DNA of 64,000 nt from Cyclobacteriaceae bacterium (GTDB lineage: Bacteria > Bacteroidota > Bacteroidia > Cytophagales > Cyclobacteriaceae). The position numbers and the translations under genes are program-made. Shown here one piece after another: positions 1 through 9,951 of this stretch. The stretch lies in assembly GCA_016787665.1 (NCBI GenBank), contig JAEUUC010000002.1, positions 62,001 through 126,000 of the forward strand, read 5' to 3'. Position 1 is the first letter of the stretch; every line of letters begins with the position of its first letter. The notes beneath the pieces were generated by a model. That model had not been told where the DNA came from. It searched no databases and was given only the letters and a program-made list of their open reading frames with translations.

Positions 1-2407
1 CCGGTTGTTCGCTGGCGTCAGTGGAACTGAATGAACGCACCAACTCGCCCTGCGCATTTCGGATTTCAAGTTGAACCCGCGTAGCAGCCTTGGGCAAGTA
101 ATAGTCCAAGGCGGCACCGTCTGGTGGATTTTGGCCTGCCGGTTCTTCGGGTGGCAGTGGTGTATCGCTGAACATATTGAAACGCACCCGAACAGATTTT
201 TCTGGAGTAAACAGTTTGGCTTCGCGGTTATTCAGCTGCGCAAGTTGGCGCAGCGGAGAGAAGTTATCCAAGATCCAGATGGAGCGGCCGTGCGTACCCA
301 CTACCAGATCACGTTCGTGGATGACCAGATCGCGAATGGAAGTTGCCGGCATGTTCTGACGGAGCGGGTGCCAGTTGGCCCCGGCATCGGCAGAAAAGTA
401 AACGGCTTTCTCAGTACCTACGAACAGCAAACCGGGCTGCACCGGGTCTTCGCGCACCACGTTCACCGGCTCATTCGGCAAACCTGCCACGATGCGCGTC
501 CACGTGCGGCCTCCGTCTGTTGTCTTGTAGATGTGTGGGCGCAAATCATCTTTCCGCAACGCGTTCACCGAAATGTAAGCGGTGTTGACATCATGCTGCC
601 CGGCATCGATCTGTGAAATTTTGTCCCACGAAGTGAGTCCTTCAGGTGTTACCTCGCGCCAGTTTTTGCCGCCATCGGTCGTAACGTGCACCCGCCCATC
701 ATCTGTGCCGGCCCAGATCACATCTTTGCTGAACTTCGATCCGGCCACAGAATAAATCACACCACGCTGCGGAATCGTAGGCTCTTTACGGAAGTCGCCC
801 ACGCTGGCAGGCACCTCAGGATTGGGTCGCGATAAATCCGGGCTGATGATTTCCCAACTGTTGCCACCCGTATGCGACTTCCACAACACGTTTGTAGCAA
901 ACAGCAACAGGGTGTTGTCGGCCGGATGAAACAATACCGGTAGTGTGCGCAGCAAACGATACTTGCCGGAGCGCAAGGCCTCGGGCGCTACATTTTGCGA
1001 CTGCCCGGTGCGCTTATCGAAACGCGTGAGACGCCCTCCGTAAATGATGTTTGCGTCTTTGGGGTCAGCCACAACGTAAGCGTACTCATCCGCCCCTACG
1101 CCCATCCAATCCCGAAAGGAAATCTGCCCACCCGGACCGCGACTCGCTACACCAATGGCGCCACTCTCCTGCTGGCCGCCATATACCCAATAGGGAAACT
1201 GGTTGTCGGTGGAAACGTGATACAACTGAGCGGTAGGTTGGTTGTACCACGTTCCCCATGATTTGCCTCCGTTAACAGTGACTACGGCACCCTGATCGGC
1301 CGCAAAAATCATGATGTCCGGGTTGATGGGATTGATCCAGATGCGGTGGTAGTCGTCACCACCCGGGGCGCCTTTGAAGCTGAACCACGTTTTGCCGCCA
1401 TCGAGTGATTTGTAGGCCGCTACGTTAGCCGAAAAAACAACGTCAGGATTTTTTGGATGCACTTTCAACTCGGCAAAGTCGCTGCCGCGCCCAAACACAC
1501 GGCCATCGGTTGACACGCGCTGCCACGACTCACCGCCATCCTCACTGCGGTAAATGCCGCTGAGTTGGCGAGCATCCACTGTGGCATAGAGCCGCTGCGA
1601 GTTGCCGGGTGCAATCGCGATGCCGATGCGGCCGAGGCCCTGTTCGCCAGTAGGTAAACCAGTCGTTAGTTTTCGCCACGTGCTGCCGCCATCGGTGGAC
1701 TTGTACAAGCCGCTGTTGGGTCCACTGAACGACCCGTTCTCCCACGGGCCTTCGCGGTGTTCCCACAAATCAGCATAAACGGTATTGGAGTTGTTGGGAT
1801 CGAATTCAACCTGAATAGCTCCGGTATTGGCATTGATGTAAAGCACTTTTGTCCACGTCTTCCCGCCATCGGTGGTGCGAAACACACCGCGCTCCTCATT
1901 TGCCCCGTATGGGTGACCCAGGCCGGCAACGAAAACGATATCCGGATTGGTGGGATGCACCACCAAGCGGCCCACCTGCTGTACGTCTTTGAGGCCTACA
2001 TGCTGCCAGCTCTTGCCTGCATCGGTGGATTTAAAAATTCCCTCGCCAATGGCCAGGTCGGGGCGGTGAAGCCCCTCGCCCGTTCCGACATACACGATAT
2101 TGGGATTCGATGGCGACACCGCGATGTCGCCAATGGAGCCGGTGGACTCGCGATCAAAAATCGGGCACCAGGTCCGGCCATAGTCGTCTGTCTTCCAAAC
2201 GCCACCGTTGTTCACCCCCATGTAAAAAACATTCGGCTGCGAAGGCACACCCACGGCACCTACGGTGCGGCCCGCCCGGAACGGGCCGATCATGCGCCAA
2301 CGGAGGTCTTGATAATGGTCATGGGAGATTGTCTGTGCAACCGCACAAGTGACAAAAAAAGGGATGAGCAATGCAATGCTCATCCCCTGACGAATAATTT
2401 TACTCAT
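1..2407 (-). CDS. Exported Asp-box/VPS10-like beta-propeller protein (C-terminus outside window)
   Basis: Reading leftward from the ATG at 2407, the frame stays open to the window edge (about 802 residues), so the C-terminus is missing. Residues 1-25 are a signal peptide ending CAVAQ. The rest is a string of at least ten Asp-box (BNR) motifs of the form S/T-x-D-G-G-x-x-W, for example KSTDGGSTW, RTTDGGKTW and KTTDGGRTW. This is the sortilin/VPS10-like propeller family often labelled 'glycosyl hydrolase' in Bacteroidota, usually about 1,000 residues or more. The Asp-box is a structural motif, so hydrolase activity is not shown. It begins 14 bp after the molybdenum subunit gene and probably shares its transcript. 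Substrate unknown. Confidence 0.88.
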   Translation of the reverse strand, partial: MSKIIRQGMSIALLIPFFVTCAVAQTISHDHYQDLRWRMIGPFRAGRTVGAVGVPSQPNVFYMGVNNGGVWKTDDYGRTWCPIFDRESTGSIGDIAVSPSNPNIVYVGTGEGLHRPDLAIGEGIFKSTDAGKSWQHVGLKDVQQVGRLVVHPTNPDIVFVAGLGHPYGANEERGVFRTTDGGKTWTKVLYINANTGAIQVEFDPNNSNTVYADLWEHREGPWENGSFSGPNSGLYKSTDGGSTWRKLTTGLPTGEQGLGRIGIAIAPGNSQRLYATVDARQLSGIYRSEDGGESWQRVSTDGRVFGRGSDFAELKVHPKNPDVVFSANVAAYKSLDGGKTWFSFKGAPGGDDYHRIWINPINPDIMIFAADQGAVVTVNGGKSWGTWYNQPTAQLYHVSTDNQFPYWVYGGQQESGAIGVASRGPGGQISFRDWMGVGADEYAYVVADPKDANIIYGGRLTRFDKRTGQSQNVAPEALRSGKYRLLRTLPVLFHPADNTLLLFATNVLWKSHTGGNSWEIISPDLSRPNPEVPASVGDFRKEPTIPQRGVIYSVAGSKFSKDVIWAGTDDGRVHVTTDGGKNWREVTPEGLTSWDKISQIDAGQHDVNTAYISVNALRKDDLRPHIYKTTDGGRTWTRIVAGLPNEPVNVVREDPVQPGLLFVGTEKAVYFSADAGANWHPLRQNMPATSIRDLVIHERDLVVGTHGRSIWILDNFSPLRQLAQLNNREAKLFTPEKSVRVRFNMFSDTPLPPEEPAGQNPPDGAALDYYLPKAATRVQLEIRNAQGELVRSFSSTDASEQP

Positions 2408-2421
2408 GAAACTGAAATAAT

Positions 2422-4575
2422 TTAAATACTGCGGCCGAGGCTTACGCCCTCCAGATCCGGTTGTTTGTTAAAGGGTTGGTTATAAAGGCGCTTGCCGGTT
2501 GCTTTGAACAGGGCATTTGCAATAGCGCCACCAGTAGGCGGCAACGCAGGTTCACCAAGGCCGGTCGGATCGATGCCATTGTCAACAAAGTGAACATCAA
2601 TTTCCGGCACTTCTTTAAAACGAATGAGGCGGAACGAGTTGAAATTGAGTTGTTCCGCTGCCCCGTCTTTGAACGTGAGGTTACCAAAGAAAGCATGGCC
2701 CATGCCATCCACAATACCACCACGCACCTGTTGCTCGGCACCCGATTTATTCACCACGATGCCACAGTCGGATGCCGCAATGATCCTCTTAACGGCAGGT
2801 TTGCCACCTTTGATTTCCACTTCGGCCACTTGCGCCACGTACGAGCGGTGCGAAAAGTAGACGCTGAAACCCTGGGCCACATTTTTCTTCTTTCCCCATT
2901 GGGCCTTCTCGGCTGCTAATTGAATTACCGTTTTCATCCGGTCAATGTCATACCGTATCTCACCAACCGGTGATTTCTTTCCCCGATCCAGAAGATCGAG
3001 CCGGAATTGCACCGGGTCTTTCTTGGCTTCCACGGCAACCTCATCGAGAAATGCCTGTTCAGCAAACGCGAGGAAATTGGTTATCGGGGCACGCCACGCA
3101 CCCGTGGTGATGGGTGACTGATGCTCGATGGAGTCAATCAACAAGTGGTCCACTGCACCGGAAGGGAAGTTATGCTCCCGCGTAGGATTTCCGGAATTAA
3201 TGCCTACACCACGCAGTTTATACCCAATCAGGTTACCGTCTTTGTCCAGCGCAGCTTCAAACCGATAACGCACAGCAGGTCGGTAGCTGCCGCCTCCCAT
3301 ATCGTCTTCGCGGGTCCAGATTACCTTGACGGGCGCTTTAACCAGACTTGACAACTCGGCCGCTTCCACTACATAATCGGCTTTCAGTCTTCTTCCAAAG
3401 CCACCGCCCAATCTCGTCAGCTCAAGTGTAATTTTGTCTGGTGCGATACCCAACAACTTGGCCACCTCATTTCTGGCCATGTCCGGGGTTTGGGAAGGGC
3501 CAACCAACTCTACTCCGTCTGGCCGAACATGCGCGAAGAAGTTCATGGGCTCCATCGGGTTGTGTGGCAGGAACGGGCACTGGTATTCGCGCTTTATCAC
3601 CTTGGCCGCACCCGAAAAAGCGGTGTCTACATCGCCATCTTTTCTTCGAACAGTAGCTTCCTTCGCGTCCAGCAGCTTTCTGAATAAGGCATCGTGATCG
3701 GGCGTGCTTTCGATGGCAGCTTCTTTCTCGTATTCAATTTTCAACAGTTTGCGCGCCTTGATGATCGACCATGTATTCTTCCCGATAACCGCAACGTTAT
3801 TCTTGAATTGAATGACATCCACAATGCCCGGAACCGCCTTGGCGGCTGTGCCGTCAAATGATTTCACCTTCATGCCAAATGAACGCGGGCGCTGAATCAT
3901 GGCCGTCAACATGCCTTCGCGGTAAAAGTCAAGGCCGTACAACGGCTTACCGGAGAGCATCGCCTGGTTGTCTACGTTGCGTATCGGTTTTCCGATAATT
4001 TTGAAATCCTTCCGATCCTTCAGCTTAACCTCGGCCGGAAGTGAAATTTGCGATGCTTCAGAAGCTAATTCTCCAAACGTGAGTGAACGATTGTTGGCTT
4101 TGTCCCAAACCCGGCCGTTTTCCGCGACCAAGGTGGCGGACGACACACCCCATCGTTTGGCCGCAGCCTCGATCAGCAAATACTTGGCCGTGGCGCCAGC
4201 CTTACGCAAACGCTCCCATGAATGGGGAATAGCACCGCTTCCGCCCGTGAGTTGACGTTCGAACTTTTTTGTATCGAGTGCAGCCTGCACAACATTCACC
4301 TTACTCCAATCCGCCTCCAATTCCTCGGCAACAATCATGGGAAAGGAAGTCTTGATATTCTGCCCGAGCTCAGGGTTGGGAGAGAATATGGTCACGATAT
4401 CATTCGGTGAAATGGCCAGATAGCTGTTGAAGTTCACAGCGTCTGACGCTCCCGCGGGTACCAGCGCAATGCCGGCAGCCTCGGTATCGCTCCAGTTAAA
4501 TCCGAGCACCAGGCCTCCCCCGGCCGCCACAGATAGTTTAATAAAATCGCGCCTGCTGGTTCTGATGGTTTCCAT
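2422..4575 (-). CDS. Molybdopterin-binding subunit, isoquinoline 1-oxidoreductase beta / xanthine dehydrogenase family
   Basis: 717 residues. The N-terminus carries a twin-arginine signal (TSRRDFIKLS, residues 6-15) followed by a Gly/Ala-rich hydrophobic stretch, so the enzyme should be exported folded to the periplasm. Family landmarks are the ALDH-type segment with HNPMEP near 338, the molybdopterin motif GGGFGRR near 390, and GLGEPALPP at 672-680, whose Glu675 matches the catalytic base of xanthine oxidase-type enzymes. It lies 6 bp downstream of its 2Fe-2S partner gene. Members hydroxylate N-heterocycles or oxidise aldehydes; the substrate here cannot be read from sequence. The pairing and domain order match the IorAB type rather than three-subunit xanthine dehydrogenases. 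Confidence 0.93.
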   Translation of the reverse strand: METIRTSRRDFIKLSVAAGGGLVLGFNWSDTEAAGIALVPAGASDAVNFNSYLAISPNDIVTIFSPNPELGQNIKTSFPMIVAEELEADWSKVNVVQAALDTKKFERQLTGGSGAIPHSWERLRKAGATAKYLLIEAAAKRWGVSSATLVAENGRVWDKANNRSLTFGELASEASQISLPAEVKLKDRKDFKIIGKPIRNVDNQAMLSGKPLYGLDFYREGMLTAMIQRPRSFGMKVKSFDGTAAKAVPGIVDVIQFKNNVAVIGKNTWSIIKARKLLKIEYEKEAAIESTPDHDALFRKLLDAKEATVRRKDGDVDTAFSGAAKVIKREYQCPFLPHNPMEPMNFFAHVRPDGVELVGPSQTPDMARNEVAKLLGIAPDKITLELTRLGGGFGRRLKADYVVEAAELSSLVKAPVKVIWTREDDMGGGSYRPAVRYRFEAALDKDGNLIGYKLRGVGINSGNPTREHNFPSGAVDHLLIDSIEHQSPITTGAWRAPITNFLAFAEQAFLDEVAVEAKKDPVQFRLDLLDRGKKSPVGEIRYDIDRMKTVIQLAAEKAQWGKKKNVAQGFSVYFSHRSYVAQVAEVEIKGGKPAVKRIIAASDCGIVVNKSGAEQQVRGGIVDGMGHAFFGNLTFKDGAAEQLNFNSFRLIRFKEVPEIDVHFVDNGIDPTGLGEPALPPTGGAIANALFKATGKRLYNQPFNKQPDLEGVSLGRSI

Positions 4576-4581
4576 GGCTTT

Positions 4582-5046
4582 TTACTTTGAGATTTTCGAT
4601 GAGGCCAACACTATTGCTTCCTGAATGCGGTGGTACGTGCCGCAGCGGCAGAGATTACCGTTCATGGCGGTGTCAATCTCTTGCGAACTTGGCTTTGGAT
4701 TTTTCGCCAGCAACGCGGCAGCTGTCATAATTTGGCCGGCCTGGCAGTACCCGCACTGAGGAACATCCACTTCATCCCAAGCCTGTTGCACCGGATGTGT
4801 ACCGTCAGCCGACAGACCTTCAATGGTCGTTACCTTTTTTGTGCCAACGGTGGAGACGGGCAGCGTGCATGAACGAACCGCCAAACCGTTGAGGTGAACG
4901 GTGCAGGCGCCACACTGGGCAATGCCGCAGCCGTACTTGGTACCCAGTAAACCGAGGTTATCGCGCAACACCCACAACAACGGAGTATCCGGATCAGCTT
5001 CGGTTTGATATTTTTTGCCGTTGATCAGTAACTGGTAGTTCGCCAT
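4582..5046 (-). CDS. (2Fe-2S)-binding subunit, isoquinoline 1-oxidoreductase alpha type
   Basis: 154 residues. The N-terminal plant-ferredoxin-like cluster uses Cys40, Cys45, Cys48 and Cys60 (CGIAQCGAC then C). The C-terminal helical domain binds the second cluster with Cys98, Cys101, Cys133 and Cys135 (CGYC and CRC). All eight ligands are present. There is no signal peptide; in this family the small subunit is carried through the Tat pore with its signal-bearing partner encoded just downstream. It passes electrons from the molybdenum centre to an unidentified acceptor. No cytochrome subunit gene is adjacent. Confidence 0.95.
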   Translation of the reverse strand: MANYQLLINGKKYQTEADPDTPLLWVLRDNLGLLGTKYGCGIAQCGACTVHLNGLAVRSCTLPVSTVGTKKVTTIEGLSADGTHPVQQAWDEVDVPQCGYCQAGQIMTAAALLAKNPKPSSQEIDTAMNGNLCRCGTYHRIQEAIVLASSKISK

Positions 5047-5155
5047 AATGATGCATTTTGGACAGAAAAGGTAGTAATAAAATGCAAAAGACCGGTCGGG
5101 AATTACACGAGTGTAAACCTGGCCGGCCTTACGATGCGGTGAGCGCCCAAAAAAG

Positions 5156-6799
5156 CTACGAGCGCTTCATCGCGGGGCTCGTCACAAACTCTTCATTGGC
5201 CAGGAGTATGGCATCCAAGTCCTCGCCTGGCAGCGCTATGATTTTCTCCGCTACCGGATCCCACTCTACTCTGCGACCAAGTTTATACGACAATCCGCCC
5301 ATATGCGCAGTGATGGCTTCTTCAAATCCTTCATCAATTCCACAACTGGGTTTTCCGCCATTGCGAATACAGCTCAGCCATTCGCGTAAGTGGAGGAATG
5401 TTGAGTCCACTCGTTTACCATCGCGATAGGTCCATAACAGGCCTTTGTTTGCAAAATACTTGGCCGTGGCAGACGTAACCGCATCGGTTCCGTTCGTACT
5501 GGGATCATATTGATATACCGGTACAGTCGGATCGACCCGGCCTTCATCAATCATCTTTTTAAAGCGTGTCGAACCCCAATCCGCATAGATGGTAACCGCA
5601 TTCCCTAATTCCATTGAGGCATCGTGGCCCATCAACACCGTACCGCGGTCAAACGTATTACCCAATGTAGCGCTATACACGAAGGTCATGCCCTTTTCTT
5701 TGCCCGCTTCCTGGCTCGAACCCGTGGTAAAATCCGGGAACTCCATATTGATCTGCATCACATCGGGCACATTACGGCCATCGCGGTGGGTATAAATGCC
5801 ACCCGAAGCAGTAATAAATTTGGGAATTCCCATTTTCAGGATGCAGTTAATGCGATCGTAGTCGTGGGTCATCAGATCGCCCGACAGCCCGGAGCCATAG
5901 GCCCACCATTTGCGCCACCTGAAGAAATGCTCCTTGTTGAATTCAGCTTTCGGTGCTGATCCAAGGAAGCGCTCCCAATCAATGGTTTGAGGCGATGCCT
6001 CGGGATGAATGTCGTATTGCCACGCTCCGTTGTCGTCATTTCGATTTGTTGCGGTTACCACGAGCGACACGTGGCCGAGGATGTTCTTGGCAATAGCATC
6101 CTGGGCCGTCAGGAAACTTTGGGTCTGCCGGTGTTGGTGGCCAACCGCCAGCACAGCTTTTGGGTTAGCCCGAACCGCATCGCGCAGGGCATACGTTTCC
6201 GCAATGTTGTGTGTCATGGGTTTCTCCACGTACACGTGAATACCCGCCTTGATGGCATCAATGGAAATGGGCGCATGCCAATGATCCGGAGTTGCAATGA
6301 TAATCGCATCAACCTCACCACTGGCAATCAACTCTTCATGCGTGCGGTACCGCTTGCACACGTTACCGTTGCTGTTAAATGAACGCAGCGCCCGATCGGC
6401 CCTTACGTCAAACACATCGCAAACAGCAGTGAGCTTGACATTGAGGTTTTCCTGCTGAAGGTACTCCTTAAGGCGTGTATCGCTCGGATTTTCAGCCGCA
6501 TCTTTTTTGCGTGCTTCCAACCACTCCTGCGTGGGGAATCCCAACGCGCGCACCAGATCTTCGCCCCGCCCGCCAAAGCCGACAATGCCTACCCGGATCG
6601 GGTCTCCGCTCATGGGCCCGGTCGGTGGCGGTGGTGATGCTTTGATGTTAAGCGTCTCCAACAACGCCTTGCGTTCACGCTTGGCCTTGCCTGCAAAACT
6701 GGCCCCCGCAAACCAAATGCTGCCTAGTATCGGCACACCCGCGAGCCCTTTGAGCCAATCACGTCTTGAAAGTCTGCTGAAAATGCTATCGTCTGCCAT
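5156..6799 (-). CDS. Tat-exported Gfo/Idh/MocA-family NAD(P)-dependent oxidoreductase
   Basis: 547 residues. [11 protein letters not shown] at 11-21 followed by a hydrophobic segment is a twin-arginine signal. The Rossmann fold begins with [10 protein letters not shown] at 71-80. The family motif EKP occurs in VEKPMTHN, and a long C-terminal alpha/beta domain follows. Exported members in Bacteroidota act on sugars, inositols and related polyols, often with tightly bound cofactor; the substrate is unknown. It is flanked by DoxX (12 bp upstream) and the 2Fe-2S subunit (109 bp downstream). A second, shorter exported member is encoded at 37241-38557, but the two differ in length and in the sequence around the motifs and are not recent duplicates. 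Confidence 0.92.
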   Translation of the reverse strand: MADDSIFSRLSRRDWLKGLAGVPILGSIWFAGASFAGKAKRERKALLETLNIKASPPPPTGPMSGDPIRVGIVGFGGRGEDLVRALGFPTQEWLEARKKDAAENPSDTRLKEYLQQENLNVKLTAVCDVFDVRADRALRSFNSNGNVCKRYRTHEELIASGEVDAIIIATPDHWHAPISIDAIKAGIHVYVEKPMTHNIAETYALRDAVRANPKAVLAVGHQHRQTQSFLTAQDAIAKNILGHVSLVVTATNRNDDNGAWQYDIHPEASPQTIDWERFLGSAPKAEFNKEHFFRWRKWWAYGSGLSGDLMTHDYDRINCILKMGIPKFITASGGIYTHRDGRNVPDVMQINMEFPDFTTGSSQEAGKEKGMTFVYSATLGNTFDRGTVLMGHDASMELGNAVTIYADWGSTRFKKMIDEGRVDPTVPVYQYDPSTNGTDAVTSATAKYFANKGLLWTYRDGKRVDSTFLHLREWLSCIRNGGKPSCGIDEGFEEAITAHMGGLSYKLGRRVEWDPVAEKIIALPGEDLDAILLANEEFVTSPAMKRS

Positions 6800-6811
6800 A
6801 CAGTAGTCCGG

Positions 6812-7282
6812 TTAATTTTTTGATGTTGAGAATAAGCGCGCAATACCGAAATAGGTGTCGGTGGTGAGTTGCGCCAGAACAAAAAGAGCGGCCGCTTCAA
6901 TCAGATTCTTGTTCACCAGCCAATAGCTGCCTTCACTTGGCCCTTGCGGCAGCCCCGGGAATTGCGGATGCGCCAGGTAATACAAAACCAGCAGGCCGAT
7001 GCCTACCCAGCAGCCCCATTTCGATTTGAAGCCAAGGACCAAAAGAACGCCCACCAGCATCAGGGCTACAATATTAGCTGTATCCACGAAGCCGATCAGG
7101 GTATCGCTGGCCAACCAACCAAAAACAGGTTGAAGAAAACTGGCGCTGAGCAAATAACCCTTGGCCGTCCACGTAGAACTGTACATTTTGATAACGCCTT
7201 CGTATAAAAAATGCCAGCCGATGAGCAGGCGGAGAACCACCAACCCATTTCGCGCGGCTGGTGATAAACTTTGTGTATTCAT
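6812..7282 (-). CDS. DoxX-family membrane protein
   Basis: 156 residues from the ATG at 7282 (MNTQSLSPAARNG). The frame is open further upstream to 7552, but that part overlaps the desaturase gene and encodes nothing family-like, so the shorter start is chosen. Four hydrophobic segments follow an R-L-L-I-G-W-H-F-L-Y-E-G motif typical of DoxX/DoxD-like proteins. The family includes quinone-linked subunits of thiosulfate or oxidase systems and many of unknown role. Sitting between a membrane desaturase and exported redox enzymes, it may pass electrons to the quinone pool, but that is inference from position only. Confidence 0.85.
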   Translation of the reverse strand: MNTQSLSPAARNGLVVLRLLIGWHFLYEGVIKMYSSTWTAKGYLLSASFLQPVFGWLASDTLIGFVDTANIVALMLVGVLLVLGFKSKWGCWVGIGLLVLYYLAHPQFPGLPQGPSEGSYWLVNKNLIEAAALFVLAQLTTDTYFGIARLFSTSKN

Positions 7283-7365
7283 GAACGATTTCGTTTGGTT
7301 GTGCGATACTACGGCTGAAAGTAGCAAAAAAGAATGATGTGAGTCATGTTCGTATCCCCAAGAGG

Positions 7366-8634
7366 TTAAACAGATGCCATTGACCTTCTGGTTGCCGGTA
7401 CCCGCAGACAAAACCAGGCGGTGCCCACGGTGGAGATGAAGAAGTAGGCAGCCACCATAGCAGTGGAGATGGTCAAGTACTGTGAAGCTCCGAACCAATC
7501 GCCCCACGTGGCGATGATGCCCACGCCCAACATATTTTTGACCGATTCCCATACCCAGGCATTGGCATTACCATCCATAAGTTCGGTGTAGGCATACACA
7601 CTTAAAAAAACGAAGAGCCCGTAGACAAAAATCCCCGGGCTGCCGATACTGGCTATAGTAGCAAACAAAAAGCTGATGAAGAACAACAGCATAGTCATTT
7701 GAAACCAGGTCCAGGCGCCCAGGTACCGGTGATGAGCCGGGTTGTACTTCTCAAAGTGATAAACATCCTGAATCTTGTATACGGGGAAGCGAGTTGCCAC
7801 ATCTGAGGGCCGCCACCCGAGCGGCATAAACCAAATGCGAAATTTATCCAGCCAGTTGCCGGCATGCCAGGCATCCTTAATCAACAGCCAAAGGTGCATG
7901 AAATTGATCTTGATCGGGTTCCAGGTTTGAACGGGGCGGGTAACGCCATAGACCGGCTTAACATCGGCCAACTCAGCCTGAAACGTACCGAATAATTTAT
8001 CCCAAATGATGAAAATCTGGGAGTAGTTCTTATCGAGGTATTCGGGATTAATGGCGTGATGCACCCGATGATGGGATGGCGTGACAATAATTTTTTCCAG
8101 GAAGCCCATTTTACCAATATGCTGCGTGTGGTACCAGAACTGTGCAAACAGGTGCAGGGGTGCCACCACGGCTATGACAGATGCTGGAACCCCAAGCAGA
8201 GCGGCTGGTAACAAGAAGATGGCGAAAATGCGCACAATAGACGAAATGCTTTGCCGCAAGGCACAAGCCAGGTTAAACTCCTCACTGCTGTGATGAATGA
8301 TGTGGTTGTTCCAGAAGAGATTGTATTCATGGGCGATACGGTGCACCCAGTATCCGGCAAAATCTAACGCAACAAATGCGATGGCATACGTCCAAAAGCC
8401 GGAATCAATCTGGGTAAGGGCGATACGCCTCACCAGCCACTCATACGAGATGATGGCCACGCTAAGACCCAGTACATCTTTGGTGACATTGGTAATACCC
8501 GAACTCAGACTTGAGATCATGTCCATATTGCGTACCGTATCGTTGCCCTTGAACCACCCGTACCATTTTTCAAATAGTACCAGCAACAAAAAAGCGGGCA
8601 TCGCAATCAACAAAATCTTACCGTAGGCTTCCAT
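7366..8634 (-). CDS. Sterol desaturase / fatty acid hydroxylase superfamily membrane protein
   Basis: 422 residues with about eight hydrophobic segments. The di-iron histidine motifs are present: HRIAHE, HHSSEE, HTQH and HHRVHH. These are characteristic of the fatty acid hydroxylase superfamily (sterol C-4 methyl oxidase, C-5 desaturase, alkylglycerol monooxygenase). The extra C-terminal membrane region beyond about residue 290 resembles the alkylglycerol monooxygenase-type architecture. Substrate is probably a membrane lipid. It is the first gene of the minus-strand run to the window's left end; a candidate promoter lies only a few bases before its ATG. An internal Met12 is an alternative start. 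Confidence 0.9.
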   Translation of the reverse strand: MEAYGKILLIAMPAFLLLVLFEKWYGWFKGNDTVRNMDMISSLSSGITNVTKDVLGLSVAIISYEWLVRRIALTQIDSGFWTYAIAFVALDFAGYWVHRIAHEYNLFWNNHIIHHSSEEFNLACALRQSISSIVRIFAIFLLPAALLGVPASVIAVVAPLHLFAQFWYHTQHIGKMGFLEKIIVTPSHHRVHHAINPEYLDKNYSQIFIIWDKLFGTFQAELADVKPVYGVTRPVQTWNPIKINFMHLWLLIKDAWHAGNWLDKFRIWFMPLGWRPSDVATRFPVYKIQDVYHFEKYNPAHHRYLGAWTWFQMTMLLFFISFLFATIASIGSPGIFVYGLFVFLSVYAYTELMDGNANAWVWESVKNMLGVGIIATWGDWFGASQYLTISTAMVAAYFFISTVGTAWFCLRVPATRRSMASV

Positions 8635-8643
8635 TTGTCAAAT

Positions 8644-8674
8644 CAAAACTACCGAACCGGTCCACGTCAGGCAA
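8644..8674 (-). promoter_or_regulatory. Candidate Bacteroidota promoter for the sterol desaturase operon
   Basis: On the minus strand, TAGTTTTG (8651-8644) matches the Bacteroidota -7 consensus TAnnTTTG exactly, with TTG at 8674-8672 and a 20-bp spacer. The predicted transcription start (about 8638-8640) lies almost on the ATG at 8634, implying a leaderless or very short-leader mRNA. Confidence 0.45.
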
Positions 8675-8678
8675 GTGG

Positions 8679-9866
8679 TTACAGTGAATAACGAACGGCT
8701 CGTGCCGCAGCAGTCGCCTTCTTCCGCGCCTCGTCAATACTGCCGGCTCGTGCGAGGGCCACTCCCATTCTGCGTTCACCTGCCACTTCGGGCTTGCCAA
8801 ACAGGCGAAGTTGGGTATCCGCTTCCTCCAAAGCCTCGGCCACGCCTGAAAAAGTCACATTTTTCGAATGTCCTTTTACCAATATGACCGCGCTGGCGGA
8901 TGGTCCCAACTGGCGGACAGCCGGTATCGGTAAACCGAGAATGGCTCGCACGTGCAATGCAAATTCCGACAAATCCTGCGAAATCATGGTCACCATGCCG
9001 GTATCATGCGGGCGCGGTGATAGCTCGCTGAAGTATACCGTATCCCCTTTTACAAAAAACTCAACACCGAAGAGGCCTACGCCACCCAGTTCATCCACCA
9101 CCTGGCGGGCAATCTGTTCCGCTGCAGCGAGAGCCGGTGGAGGCATCGGGTGTGGTTGCCAGGATTCCTGGTAGTCGCCATGCTCCTGCCGGTGACCGAT
9201 GGGTGCGCAAAACGTAACACCGCCTACGTGCCGAATGGTGAGCAACGTAATTTCATAATCAAAATCGATAAACCCTTCAACAATTACCCGGCCACCACCG
9301 CTGCGGCCACCCTCCTGCGCGTAACGCCAGGCTTCCAGCACATCAGCCTCCTGGCGAACCACACTCTGCCCCTTTCCGGATGAACTCATAATGGGCTTGA
9401 CTACACAGGGCAAGCCAATAGCCCTTACAGCCTGCGCGAACTCCTCATACGATCCGGCAAACCGGTAGGGTGAGGTGCGAAGTCCAAGTTTTTCCGCGGC
9501 CAGCGTCCGAATGCCTTCGCGGTTCATGGTTAGTCGCGTGGCCAGGGCGGTGGGGATTACCCGGAAACCTTCTCTTTCCAAATCCACCAGCGTTTCTGTA
9601 GAAATCGCTTCCACCTCGGGAACAATAAACGTGGGGTTTTCCTGACGAACGAGTTTAGCCAGTGCTTCGCCATCCAACATATTGATTACATGACTGCGGT
9701 GGGCCACCTGCATGGCGGGAGCATTGGGGTATCGGTCAACGGCTATGACTTCGACACCGTAGCGCTGAAATTCCAGCACCACCTCCTTGCCTAACTCGCC
9801 CGACCCCAGTAACATCACTTTGACGGCTGAGGATGTGAGTGGAGTGCCTATGGCGATTGGATACAT
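8679..9866 (-). CDS. purT: Formate-dependent phosphoribosylglycinamide formyltransferase (GAR transformylase 2)
   Basis: 395 residues, the usual size for PurT (E. coli 392). It makes formyl-GAR from GAR, formate and ATP, a folate-independent route for purine step 3. The N-terminal pre-ATP-grasp domain has [11 protein letters not shown], and the flexible ATP loop is in [12 protein letters not shown]. The metal-binding end carries GVEFFVKG and [14 protein letters not shown], the PurT signature that separates it from PurK. It lies 44 bp upstream of the desaturase gene, but a promoter is predicted in that gap, so co-transcription is uncertain. It is divergent from the acyl-CoA dehydrogenase gene. 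Confidence 0.96.
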   Translation of the reverse strand: MYPIAIGTPLTSSAVKVMLLGSGELGKEVVLEFQRYGVEVIAVDRYPNAPAMQVAHRSHVINMLDGEALAKLVRQENPTFIVPEVEAISTETLVDLEREGFRVIPTALATRLTMNREGIRTLAAEKLGLRTSPYRFAGSYEEFAQAVRAIGLPCVVKPIMSSSGKGQSVVRQEADVLEAWRYAQEGGRSGGGRVIVEGFIDFDYEITLLTIRHVGGVTFCAPIGHRQEHGDYQESWQPHPMPPPALAAAEQIARQVVDELGGVGLFGVEFFVKGDTVYFSELSPRPHDTGMVTMISQDLSEFALHVRAILGLPIPAVRQLGPSASAVILVKGHSKNVTFSGVAEALEEADTQLRLFGKPEVAGERRMGVALARAGSIDEARKKATAAARAVRYSL

Positions 9867-9870
9867 ATGA

Positions 9871-9899
9871 TTTGCGTAGATTCGGGTTTAATTCTTTTG
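9871..9899 (+). promoter_or_regulatory. Weak candidate promoter for the acyl-CoA dehydrogenase-like gene
   Basis: TTTG at 9871-9874, a 17-bp spacer and TTCTTTTG at 9892-9899 (one mismatch to TAnnTTTG) lie about 50 bp before the ATG at 9952, in the divergent gap with purT. Spacer and -7 box are both imperfect. Confidence 0.28.
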
Positions 9900-9951
9900 C
9901 AATTAACGGTTTAGCCAACAAGAAATCCACGTTATCCCAATAAATCAATCC

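Noticed and set aside
1757..2425. 222-codon plus-strand open frame
   Set aside because: Lies opposite the Asp-box repeats of the exported propeller gene; no signal or family match.
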